A stretch of DNA of 64,000 nt, taken from NCBI GenBank assembly GCA_934338065.1, contig CAKRGX010000001.1:62001-126000 (forward strand), read 5' to 3'. How positions within the stretch are numbered: position 1 is the first letter of the stretch; each line of letters opens with the position of its first letter. Positions 47,165-55,294 of this stretch are shown here, piece by piece. Under the pieces are notes generated by a model, which saw nothing but the letters and a program-made list of their open reading frames with translations, was not told the origin of the DNA and searched no databases. Source of the DNA: an uncultured Eubacterium sp. (GTDB taxonomy: Bacteria > Bacillota > Clostridia > Lachnospirales > Lachnospiraceae). The position numbers and the translations under genes were made by a program.

Positions 47165-48694
47165 TCACTGTGCCACATCCTGTTCTTCTGTCTGCGGCGC
47201 CGGTGCTTCCTGCGTCTTTGGTGCTGCTGTTGATTTCGGCTTCTTCGTTGCCTGTGATTTCTTCTTTTTCTCTGATTTTTCTTCTTTTTTCTTAGGGGCA
47301 GCAGTCTGTGACGGCTTTACAGATGTTCTCGGAGTCATCTCCATCGCTCCCTTGGTTACATAACGCGGAACCGCCTGATAAGTACTTGAATTTACCTGTG
47401 TTTTCTTTGTCTTGCCATTTTCTTTGACAATTTTCCAAAGAACAGCTTTATAACCGGTATGTGCCTCCTGTGTCACTTGCGAATAACCGATCGGTTTTGT
47501 CTTATCGTATATAATCTTATCCGCTCCGGGCTGCATGGTCTCAACCGTCTCAGACTCAAAAGAAATTTTCCTATCCTCACTTCTGTTTTCTTCCCCATAC
47601 ACATTAAAATAGATCGTACCGGAATAAGTCCCACCTTCAATATAAATCGGAACTTCCGTATTATTTCGGAATTTAAAATCTTTATAGTCTCCAGCAATCG
47701 CTGCATCCATTGATGGCTTTACATAGCTGACAACCATCGAATGTGGACTTCTCTCAATGATCTCCAGCTCAGCAAATAATATAGCATTATACAATGTCGT
47801 GGATACCTGACAGACCCCGCCGCCGATGGAGTCTTCCACTTTCCCGTTGTTATACGATGGCGCTGCATAATAACCATTGTCCTCCGTCAAAGGGGAAATC
47901 GTATCATGCACAGAAAATGTCTGTCCCGGATAAAGAACTGTTCCATTGATCAGGCGGGCAGCATTGGCAAGATTTTTGGAGCGGCTCACATTGCCAGTGT
48001 TATACGTAGTACGAAATGAGCCAATCTTATCCTTACAGCGGGATGCCATTTCCATTGTAATCTTTGGCTCCTGTATCTGGATTTCTGCTGAAGCTGTAAT
48101 CCTGTCCTTGTCCTCCTGCTCTTTTAAGGATTTCTTTATATTTTCCACCGTTGCATCGGCGTCGATCGTCACACCATCTCTCGCTTCTGTATAAGTCAAA
48201 GTGCCATCTTCCATTTTGATCGTCGCATTCTTTGCTTTGGTACACTTTCTGTTGCATTTTTTCTTGATAAAGCTCTTTAGTTTCTTCGCGGAATAAGTGA
48301 AGGATAAACGGTACACGATATGATTCTTTTCAACTTCTTTGATTGTTGCATAATTTGTGATGGGATTCCTTTCTTTTCCTACCTTGAGTGCCTGCTCAAT
48401 ATAATCATTTGCCTCACAGGCAAAGCCTATATCTGCCAGCGGAGCTGTTACTTTTTCCCCATTCACATCAACTTCCAGCAGCCGTTCCAGCTTGCCATCA
48501 ATATAATCATTCACAGCGCCTGCCGCTTCTTCACGCGACATACCGCTCAGATCCATGTCCTCAACGTACACACCATTGCATATGATATTTTTTGCCGGTT
48601 TTACCATCTGATATGCGATACACACATAACCGGCGATCAAAATGAGCAGAATCACTATCACCAATAATGCCGGCCCTTTTCTTGCTTTTTTCAC
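47165..48694 (-). CDS. VanW family membrane-anchored protein
   Basis: The 509-aa exported protein has an N-terminal membrane anchor (about 8-28). Putative peptidoglycan-binding (YoaR-like) regions follow over about 40-220. A VanW domain occupies about 230-360, with the telltale TVLYPGQTFSVHD and SIGGGVCQVSTTLYNA. A C-terminal G5-like/linker region comes next, and the tail is rich in Lys, Pro and Ala. VanW-domain proteins lie at the cell wall, but their activity is not defined. The start is GTG 48694, with GAGGG at seven bases. It heads the vanW and AIR-synthase-like pair. Confidence 0.88.
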   Translation of the reverse strand: MKKARKGPALLVIVILLILIAGYVCIAYQMVKPAKNIICNGVYVEDMDLSGMSREEAAGAVNDYIDGKLERLLEVDVNGEKVTAPLADIGFACEANDYIEQALKVGKERNPITNYATIKEVEKNHIVYRLSFTYSAKKLKSFIKKKCNRKCTKAKNATIKMEDGTLTYTEARDGVTIDADATVENIKKSLKEQEDKDRITASAEIQIQEPKITMEMASRCKDKIGSFRTTYNTGNVSRSKNLANAARLINGTVLYPGQTFSVHDTISPLTEDNGYYAAPSYNNGKVEDSIGGGVCQVSTTLYNAILFAELEIIERSPHSMVVSYVKPSMDAAIAGDYKDFKFRNNTEVPIYIEGGTYSGTIYFNVYGEENRSEDRKISFESETVETMQPGADKIIYDKTKPIGYSQVTQEAHTGYKAVLWKIVKENGKTKKTQVNSSTYQAVPRYVTKGAMEMTPRTSVKPSQTAAPKKKEEKSEKKKKSQATKKPKSTAAPKTQEAPAPQTEEQDVAQ

Positions 48695-48771
48695 AATCTA
48701 ACCCTCACCTTTTCTAAACCGCCTGGGCGATTTCATACTTGCGAATTCCCTGAAGTTGTATTACACTTAGA

Positions 48772-48864
48772 TTACATGCCTGCCAATAATCCGATAAACA
48801 TTGCCAGAATGACAACACCACAGATTATGGACGCAATTAAACGTTGTTTTTTACGGTTAAACAT
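48772..48864 (-). CDS. Thirty-residue membrane peptide
   Basis: This tiny gene encodes 30 aa: a basic N-terminus (FNRKKQRLIA) followed by a single hydrophobic helix (about 10-28) ending LAGM. A strong AAAGGGGGA ribosome site lies six bases before ATG 48864. A short polar head plus one helix is the plan of known small membrane proteins, and peptides of this form are common in Clostridia. The function is unknown. It lies upstream of vanW on the same strand with no terminator between. Confidence 0.7.
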   Translation of the reverse strand: MFNRKKQRLIASIICGVVILAMFIGLLAGM

Positions 48865-48893
48865 ATAAATCCCCCTTTCCGATTGGAGTTAAT

Positions 48894-49514
48894 ATGAAAT
48901 TTATTATTATTTATTTTATCTGCTTTCTGATCTTCTGCGCATGGAGAGCGTATGAGCAGCACAAAAGTGAACGTCTGGAGCAAAAAGCCACAGATGACTT
49001 CTGGGCCAGAGAACTGGAAGCCAATCACACAAGAAAAAAGGATATCTCGCATCTTCCTCTCTTGAAAGTAACCCCGGAAGATCTTCCGGAGATCTATTCC
49101 GCTGATCCATCTATTGTTCCCTATATAGATCAGCTCTATGAAAGTATAAAACTTCCTATGCTCGATCTGTCGGAATATTCCAACACAGATTTAAAATTAG
49201 CATATGGTGCCGCAAATTTCAAGACTTTATCGCAATATGATAATAATTATACCACATTTTTATCTGCTCTGTCCAACCTGGCTCATGCCTGCTGCGAAAA
49301 AAATTTGTATCAGGAAGCCGGATTGCTGTATGAAGCGGCACTTTCTTATGGTTCGAAACAGCTTAGTGACTACACCGAACTGGCAGCCGTCTATCTAAAA
49401 TCAGACTCGCCGGAAAACATCACAAAACTTATCAACCGTGTAGAAGCATCCGATCATCCCCGAAAAAATACCATTATAGAATCCCTTCAGCAGATTATGC
49501 TAACATACCAGTAA
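48894..49514 (+). CDS. Conserved hypothetical membrane-anchored protein (Lachnospiraceae-type)
   Basis: This 206-aa protein has one N-terminal membrane helix (about 2-17) and a soluble domain. In the second half helical repeats (YNNYTTFLSALSNLAHACCE, LYQEAGLLYEAALSYG) resemble tetratricopeptide repeats. The segment LDLSEYSNTDLKLAYGAAN is well conserved in proteins I recall from Lachnospiraceae, but no function is known. GGAG precedes the ATG by five bases. Its last 20 bases overlap the end of the convergent radical SAM gene. Confidence 0.75.
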   Translation: MKFIIIYFICFLIFCAWRAYEQHKSERLEQKATDDFWARELEANHTRKKDISHLPLLKVTPEDLPEIYSADPSIVPYIDQLYESIKLPMLDLSEYSNTDLKLAYGAANFKTLSQYDNNYTTFLSALSNLAHACCEKNLYQEAGLLYEAALSYGSKQLSDYTELAAVYLKSDSPENITKLINRVEASDHPRKNTIIESLQQIMLTYQ

Positions 49515-51297
49515 CAGCCAGTGCTGAATCTGGTATCTCAATAACCTGCGCCGAATGATCCAGCGGATTTCTCTTCTGATAATCAAATAAAAAGTATGTT
49601 TGTCTGCGTTTTTTGCATACTCCCTGTTGAAGCAGAGTTTCCATATCCACACAGAAGCAATTCATATAGAGCATATGGAATAACTGCTTTGTAACGTATC
49701 CCTCATATCCTTGGATAAAACGTGGTTCTTCACATTCTTTATCAAAGAAATCACGTACGGCTTTCTTTATCTTCTCATCCCGCAGTCTGACAAAAGAAGG
49801 TGGATTCTTCACATAGTCACGCCGATATAGATCATAAGTTAATACTTCCCGCCATTCTTCTCTCTCATCTTCTGAGGAAATAACACGCTCTGTCACAAAT
49901 TTCCAAAGGATCTCATAACGGTTGACTCTGCTGTGTTTTCGTTCCAATAATTCCTTCTCCTTATAATATTCCCCTAATTCACGGTACATATCAAAGGGAG
50001 TCTCAAAAAAATTCTTTAGATAAGCCATCGCAGCGCAAAACTGGAAACTGTTATAATATACCTCAACCATTTCTTCTATGAGTTTTAATTTCAGAACATC
50101 TTCATAAGATAACCAGCGGGTCGAAAAAACCTCATACGGCGGCTGACTGCTATAACGAATCTCATACTTTTCCTTGACTTCGTTCATATAAGAACCATCA
50201 AGCACCTTGAGGAATCCCAGTTGAAGCTGATCCGGTTTCATATCATATACTTCATTAAAGGATAAACGAAAACTCTCATAATCCTCATAGGGAAGTCCGG
50301 CAATCAGATCCAGATGCTGGTGAATATTTCCTGCCTTATGCACACGGGCAATGTTTCTTTTCAAATGTTCCAGATCCATCGTACGGCGGATTGCTTCGAT
50401 TGTTCGTCCATTCGTAGACTGTACACCAATCTCGAACTGCACTAGACCGGGACGAAAAGTAGACAGCAGGGCAAAATCTTCCTCCCGAAGCAGGTCTCCA
50501 CCAATTTCAAAATGAAAATTTGTAACCCCATTATCATGTTCTCCGATATATTGCCAGATACGGTATGCATATTCACGATTGCAGTTAAATGTCCGGTCAA
50601 CAAATTTGACTTGTCTGACACGATGACGCAGGAAGAAATCAAGCTCCGACTCCGTCTTTTCAGCGCTTTTGATCCTTACCTTTTTTTCTATCGAAGACAG
50701 GCAGTAACTGCAGGAAAACGGACATCCCCGGATACTCTCGTAATATAGGATATGATTTTCCAGCTCCGGGATATCCTGATCCCGATAAGGAAACACCAGA
50801 TCATCCATCCTCATAGCCTCTCTTGGCAATGTACGATGCACACGTTCTCCCTCTCGGTATACAATCCCCGATATCTGAGAAAAAGCAATTTCCCCCGGTT
50901 CTTTTGCAGCCTTCAGTCTTCTGGCAAAATCATAAAATGTTTGTTCCCCTTCCCCGACCATTACCAGATCAACAGCCGGGTACTTTTCCATGATTTCTTC
51001 CGGACGGTAGGCAACCTCCGGTCCCCCTGTAACGATGAACACCTCCGGCAGTATTTTCTTAATATCACACGCAATTGACATCACATACTCAATATTCCAC
51101 AGATAACAAGAGAAGCCTATTACTGAAGGCTTCTTCTCATAAATTCTCTGAAATATTTCCTGCCGCTCATGATTGATCGTATACTCCGCAAGCTGCACCA
51201 TACTTTCACATTCTTTTGCATTTGCTTTTAATGTCCGAATCGCAAGATTCGTGTGAATAAATTTGGCATTGATACCAACAAGTAAGATTGATGACAT
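49495..51297 (-). CDS. Radical SAM protein with N-terminal B12-binding domain
   Basis: The 600-aa enzyme has a cobalamin-binding domain (about 1-130, with GGPEVAYRPEE). A radical SAM domain follows, whose [4Fe-4S] ligands are Cys192, Cys196 and Cys199 in RGCPFSCSYC. A C-terminal DUF4080-like extension makes up the last 200 residues. Such proteins perform methylations or other radical chemistry on unknown substrates. ATG 51297 is chosen because GAGGG lies five bases upstream. The 3' end overlaps the convergent hypothetical gene by 20 bases; no terminator separates them. Confidence 0.88.
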   Translation of the reverse strand: MSSILLVGINAKFIHTNLAIRTLKANAKECESMVQLAEYTINHERQEIFQRIYEKKPSVIGFSCYLWNIEYVMSIACDIKKILPEVFIVTGGPEVAYRPEEIMEKYPAVDLVMVGEGEQTFYDFARRLKAAKEPGEIAFSQISGIVYREGERVHRTLPREAMRMDDLVFPYRDQDIPELENHILYYESIRGCPFSCSYCLSSIEKKVRIKSAEKTESELDFFLRHRVRQVKFVDRTFNCNREYAYRIWQYIGEHDNGVTNFHFEIGGDLLREEDFALLSTFRPGLVQFEIGVQSTNGRTIEAIRRTMDLEHLKRNIARVHKAGNIHQHLDLIAGLPYEDYESFRLSFNEVYDMKPDQLQLGFLKVLDGSYMNEVKEKYEIRYSSQPPYEVFSTRWLSYEDVLKLKLIEEMVEVYYNSFQFCAAMAYLKNFFETPFDMYRELGEYYKEKELLERKHSRVNRYEILWKFVTERVISSEDEREEWREVLTYDLYRRDYVKNPPSFVRLRDEKIKKAVRDFFDKECEEPRFIQGYEGYVTKQLFHMLYMNCFCVDMETLLQQGVCKKRRQTYFLFDYQKRNPLDHSAQVIEIPDSALAVTGMLA

Positions 51298-51320
51298 GCT
51301 ATCCCTCATTTCCTATTGTC

Positions 51321-51351
51321 CAAAAAAGGGGCGACCGAGAACCGCACCCCT
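51321..51351 (-). terminator. Terminator of the tRNA-Gly gene
   Basis: On the minus strand an AGGGG/CCCCT stem, extended by two further pairs, is followed by six T (51326-51321). It lies just past the tRNA, before the radical SAM gene. Confidence 0.6.
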
Positions 51352-51364
51352 ACAAAATAAAAAA

Positions 51365-51435
51365 AGCGGGTGATGGGAATCGAACCCACGTATCTAGCTT
51401 GGAAGGCTAGTGTTCTACCATTGAACTACACCCGC
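51365..51435 (-). tRNA. tRNA-Gly (anticodon TCC)
   Basis: The 71-nt minus-strand cloverleaf has an acceptor stem GCGGGTG/CACCCGC and D-arm GTTCAATGGTAGAAC. The anticodon arm is CTAGC-CTTCCAA-GCTAG with anticodon TCC. The T-arm loop is TTCGATT and the discriminator is U. The 3' CCA is not encoded. A consensus promoter lies 31 bases upstream and a terminator follows. Confidence 0.97.
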
Positions 51436-51465
51436 ATTGACATTATAAAATTTTCAACAAAACTT

Positions 51466-51494
51466 ATTATATCAAATAATTTCTGAAATGTCAA
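51466..51494 (-). promoter_or_regulatory. Consensus SigA promoter of tRNA-Gly
   Basis: The minus strand reads TTGACA (51494-51489), a 17-bp spacer, then TATAAT (51471-51466), an exact consensus 31 bases ahead of the tRNA. Confidence 0.92.
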
Positions 51495-51502
51495 ATTATT
51501 TT

Positions 51503-52798
51503 TTATGTAATCTGTTTCATAAACAAATATCCGACAAAGTAGATACCCATTAATATCGGTGACAAGGTTCTTATCGCATAATCCAATTTAGGATGTCTAC
51601 TTCCAAGTTCTGCAAGAATAATCCACATCGGTACTGCCGTGAGCATATAACGCGCTCCGCTGATCAGCCAGTCGACCGAATAACTCACAACGGTATAAGC
51701 TAACAGATAAGCCAGCAGTTTATTCTGATGTTTCTTTAACCCATAGATACACAACCCGATTGCCAGAAGGAAAAAGAAAAGCTGTGGAATCCATATACTG
51801 ACTTTGGTCAACGTAAGATCACCGGTCAGTGCATTTACAAAATCAAGCTTCAGCGCCTTTCCAATATACTGATAACCATGGCTCCAATATCTTCTCTGAT
51901 AATCAAGGAACGCAAACGCATTACCAGCCACACGGTAATTGATATACAGATAAATGGCTATGCCAATCATTGGTATCGGAATAAAAATAAGCTTTTTATA
52001 TATAAGCTGCCAAAAAGTCTTCCAGTCCTTTTTACGAATCTTTTCTATCGGCCGGTACTCCTCAAACCAGTGAATACACGCCGGAATCAGAATAAGTACA
52101 CCCTGTATTCTTGTCAATGTGCATAACACACCGGCCACAGCAAACCAAAACCACCGATTCTTACTGATCAGATAAAGACAAAGACAGAGCATCATGAAAA
52201 AGGTACTCTCGGACAACAACGTACCAAAATAAAATCCGAATGGTGATATCGAAAGATAAAGCACTGCTTTTTTTGCAATATCCTTACCGTAACTCTGATT
52301 TGTATAGGCAAATAAGAAACAGCATCCAGCAGAAAAGCATAATGCACTTACGAGAAGTCCCGCCACACGCAGATTGCCAACAATAACTGACACGGCCCGG
52401 ATCAGACAAGAATACATCGGAAAAAAGACAAGCGTGATTGGCTCCCCATTTTCTTTATAAAAACTATAACCACCCTTTGCAATATAATCCACATAGGAAT
52501 TCGCATCCCATATAACAAGCTTATCCAGAAACGCTTTCAACGTTAAACTTTCTTCCTGCATAAACAAACACATAGCCAGCGCTGCAAACAATATCATAAA
52601 CATTCGCAAAGCAAAAGAGGAAAAAAACAGCTCCAGATATCCTTTTTTTGATATTGGCTCGCTTGAGTGGAAAAGTTTACTCTTATCAAGCCAGGACCAA
52701 CGCTTTGACCGAAAAGTTACGCCCCCGGTCGCAAGAATACTTAACAACACAATAAGCGAAGTACCCCAGATCAATATCGACGCTGCTACATTTAACAC
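51503..52798 (-). CDS. PIG-V-like mannosyltransferase (polytopic membrane protein)
   Basis: This 431-aa membrane protein has about ten helices and is related to the PIG-V/GT-C glycosyltransferases that transfer mannose from a lipid donor. The WDANSYVDYIAKGGY segment near residue 98 is the aspartate-containing motif after the first large loop, as expected for this family. LSESTFFMMLCLCLYL and a late extracellular region follow. Which glycan it modifies is unknown. The start is GTG 52798, with GGGGG at nine bases. It follows glnQ by 23 bases and appears to be the last gene of that transcript, an unexpected partner for an amino-acid transporter. Confidence 0.78.
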   Translation of the reverse strand: MLNVAASILIWGTSLIVLLSILATGGVTFRSKRWSWLDKSKLFHSSEPISKKGYLELFFSSFALRMFMILFAALAMCLFMQEESLTLKAFLDKLVIWDANSYVDYIAKGGYSFYKENGEPITLVFFPMYSCLIRAVSVIVGNLRVAGLLVSALCFSAGCCFLFAYTNQSYGKDIAKKAVLYLSISPFGFYFGTLLSESTFFMMLCLCLYLISKNRWFWFAVAGVLCTLTRIQGVLILIPACIHWFEEYRPIEKIRKKDWKTFWQLIYKKLIFIPIPMIGIAIYLYINYRVAGNAFAFLDYQRRYWSHGYQYIGKALKLDFVNALTGDLTLTKVSIWIPQLFFFLLAIGLCIYGLKKHQNKLLAYLLAYTVVSYSVDWLISGARYMLTAVPMWIILAELGSRHPKLDYAIRTLSPILMGIYFVGYLFMKQIT

Positions 52799-52821
52799 TT
52801 CATAATTCCCCCTCTACTTTT

Positions 52822-53595
52822 TCATACTAATACCTTCGACAGAAAATCCTGTAAACGAGGATTTTTCGGGTGCGAGAAAAATTCCTCCGGTGAAGCCTCC
52901 TCCAAAATTTTTCCATCATCAATAAATATCACCCGGTTGGCAACTTCTCTGGCAAATCCCATCTCATGAGTAACGATCACCATCGTCATTCCGTCATCTG
53001 CCAGACTCTTCATCAGATCCAGCACTTCGCCAACCATCTCCGGATCCAATGCACTTGTCGGCTCGTCAAAAAGGATTACATCCGGGTTCATGGCAAGAGA
53101 ACGGACAATCGCGACCCTCTGCTTTTGTCCGCCTGACAAAGTAGAGGGATATACATCTGCTTTATCCTGCAGACCAATTTTCTCTAACAATGTCATGGCT
53201 TGTTCTTTTGCTTCAGCAACAACTTGTTTTTTCGTCCTGCCTATCTTATATTTTTTCTGTTTCTTCAATTCCTGACAACGGACAAACACCGGAGCCAGCA
53301 TGATATTTTCCAACACTGTTTTGTTATTAAACAAGTTAAAGTGCTGGAAAACCATCCCCATATGACGGCGATGAACATTAATATTAACGTGTGTATCTGC
53401 GATATCAACGCCATTAAAAATGATCTGCCCACCCGTTGGATCTTCCATGCAATTCAGGCATCTCAGGAACGTGCTTTTCCCCGATCCTGATGGTCCGACA
53501 ACAACTACGATATCTCCCTTTTCAATCGATATATCTATGCCATTTAGCACTTTGTGGCTGTCAAAACTTTTTTGAAGATTAATTACGTCTATCAC
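52822..53595 (-). CDS. glnQ: Polar amino-acid ABC transporter ATP-binding protein
   Basis: The 257-aa ATPase energises amino-acid import. Walker A is GPSGSGKST (34-42), the signature is [15 protein letters not shown], Walker B is [12 protein letters not shown], and the H-loop follows in VTHEMGFA. A basic insertion around residues 105-125 ([16 protein letters not shown]) is longer than in most GlnQ proteins. Its start overlaps the permease gene end by 17 bases. The substrate is probably glutamine or another polar amino acid, by family. Confidence 0.92.
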   Translation of the reverse strand: MIDVINLQKSFDSHKVLNGIDISIEKGDIVVVVGPSGSGKSTFLRCLNCMEDPTGGQIIFNGVDIADTHVNINVHRRHMGMVFQHFNLFNNKTVLENIMLAPVFVRCQELKKQKKYKIGRTKKQVVAEAKEQAMTLLEKIGLQDKADVYPSTLSGGQKQRVAIVRSLAMNPDVILFDEPTSALDPEMVGEVLDLMKSLADDGMTMVIVTHEMGFAREVANRVIFIDDGKILEEASPEEFFSHPKNPRLQDFLSKVLV

Positions 53596-54289
53596 TTTTT
53601 TTCAGGCTCCTTTCCATTAACTTGATTCCCAGGGAAATCAGCAGGACAATGACAATATAGATCACTGCCATGACCAGATAAGGAACCATAAACTCATAGC
53701 TGTTACTTCCAATATAGTTAAAAGCAACATAAAGGTCCGCTGCCCCTACAAAACTTACAACTGAAGTTTCTTTAATCAGAGCAATAAATTCATTTCCCAG
53801 TGTTGGAAGAATGTTTTTTATTGCCTGTGGTATAACAATCTTCCTCATTGTAGTGCCAAAACTAAGTCCTACAGCTCGTCCCGCCTCCATCTGTCCGGGA
53901 TCAACTGACTGAATACCAGCCCGCATCATTTCTGATATATAGGCTCCACTGTTAAATCCAAATACCAGAATGGAAACCTGCACTCCGGTAAGTTTTACTC
54001 CAATCAATGGCAGCAAAACATAGTAGCACACCAAAAGCTGGACAACCATTGGAGTTCCGCGAAATAAACCTACATAAAAAGAACATATACCATTTAAGAT
54101 TCTTGGCAGATAGTTATACTTTGGCACAACACGTACCGTAGCGATCAAAATACCGATCACAACACCGATAATAAGACCAAGAATCGCAATAATCAGTGTG
54201 TTCTGCAGTCCTTCTATCACCTTTTGATAACCATTCTGCTCAACAAAAACCTGTCGAAATGCGTCTACTTTTAATTGAAAATTATCCAT
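53579..54289 (-). CDS. glnP: Polar amino-acid ABC transporter permease
   Basis: This 236-aa membrane permease has five helices. The HisM/GlnP signature [11 protein letters not shown] lies near 78-88, and the EAA-type cytoplasmic loop [20 protein letters not shown] lies near 136-155. It pairs with the GlnQ ATPase and the lipoprotein binding protein encoded just upstream. An N-terminal extension of about 25 residues precedes the first helix. The ATG is preceded by GAGG. Confidence 0.92.
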   Translation of the reverse strand: MDNFQLKVDAFRQVFVEQNGYQKVIEGLQNTLIIAILGLIIGVVIGILIATVRVVPKYNYLPRILNGICSFYVGLFRGTPMVVQLLVCYYVLLPLIGVKLTGVQVSILVFGFNSGAYISEMMRAGIQSVDPGQMEAGRAVGLSFGTTMRKIVIPQAIKNILPTLGNEFIALIKETSVVSFVGAADLYVAFNYIGSNSYEFMVPYLVMAVIYIVIVLLISLGIKLMERSLKKSDRRN

Positions 54290-54327
54290 ATCTACCTCTT
54301 AACCGTAAAAATGACTCAGGCACCTAT

Positions 54328-55200
54328 TTAGTGCATTTTATTGATTGCTTCTGTAATACATTTCGCAGGTGCCGAATCAATCATAACATAATCAATATTT
54401 CCATTAATCAGATCCTGTACCGCCAGTGAACCGTTCTTGTAACCTGTTGTCTTGACCTTCAGACCTTTAAATCCCCAGTCTTTATCCCCCTCACAGAAAA
54501 ACTGTGCTGTGGTACCGTTCTGAACACCGATCGTAACACTGCTGTCCTTTGTATCCAGAATCTTATTTACAGCGTCTTTATCCTTGCAGGAATCAAATTC
54601 TGTACTGTCACCCTTCACGATAAGCCGCTGGGCAGCGTTATAATAAGAATCGGAGAATTTCACGTATTTTTCCCGATCAGGTTTGATCGTAAGTCCTGCC
54701 ATAGCGACATCACTTTTATGCTGGCCAACAGAAAGACAGACTGCATCAAATTCCATATTCTGAATCACCAGTTCTTTTCCCAGTTTCTTTGCAAGGGCAT
54801 CGGCAATCTCCATATCAATACCATAGTAGCTGTCTCCCTTAATATACTCAAATGGCTCAAAGGATGCATTTGTAGCTACTGTAAGCTGTTCTTTGGAAGC
54901 ATCCAGCCTGGCAGATTTGACCGGTGTCGGCTGTCCATCACCAAAATACTTATTACAGATTTCATCCAGCTTGCCGTTTTCTTTTATTTCTTTTATAAAA
55001 TCGTTTACTGAATTCAAAAGTTCCGGCTGATCTTTGTCAACACCAAATGCATACTGCTCATCTGTCAGATCCACATCGATAACCTTAACGGCTGCTGCTT
55101 TTTTATCTTGTGTTCCTTCTGCCGGAGTACTGCTTCCACATGCACAAAGAGTCATAACTGCCAAAACAAGGCTAAGTCCCATTGCTGCCATCTTTTTCAT
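54328..55200 (-). CDS. Circularly permuted amino-acid-binding lipoprotein
   Basis: The 290-aa substrate-binding protein of the transporter has a lipobox LCAC with Cys21 as the lipid anchor. Residues about 38-92 (DLTDEQYAFGVD...LLNSVNDFIKEIKENG...NKYFGDG) correspond to the C-terminal segment of ordinary GlnH/HisJ-type proteins. A proper N-terminal domain starts only at 106 (LTVATNASFEPFEY). The protein then ends at about the point where that C-terminal segment would begin. All parts are present but their order is rotated. ATG 55200 is preceded by GGAGG. It is the first gene of the operon, with a consensus promoter. Confidence 0.88.
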   Translation of the reverse strand: MKKMAAMGLSLVLAVMTLCACGSSTPAEGTQDKKAAAVKVIDVDLTDEQYAFGVDKDQPELLNSVNDFIKEIKENGKLDEICNKYFGDGQPTPVKSARLDASKEQLTVATNASFEPFEYIKGDSYYGIDMEIADALAKKLGKELVIQNMEFDAVCLSVGQHKSDVAMAGLTIKPDREKYVKFSDSYYNAAQRLIVKGDSTEFDSCKDKDAVNKILDTKDSSVTIGVQNGTTAQFFCEGDKDWGFKGLKVKTTGYKNGSLAVQDLINGNIDYVMIDSAPAKCITEAINKMH

Positions 55201-55244
55201 TTTACTACCTCCTAAAATTCTTCTAAGAAAATATTTTTCGTATC

Positions 55245-55273
55245 ATTATACCACGAACACACTTTGTTTGCAA
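55245..55273 (-). promoter_or_regulatory. SigA-type promoter of the amino-acid ABC operon
   Basis: The minus strand reads TTGCAA (55273-55268), a 17-bp spacer, then a perfect TATAAT (55250-55245), 44 bases before the binding-protein gene. Confidence 0.85.
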
Positions 55274-55294
55274 GATTGATCAACTTTCCATCTC

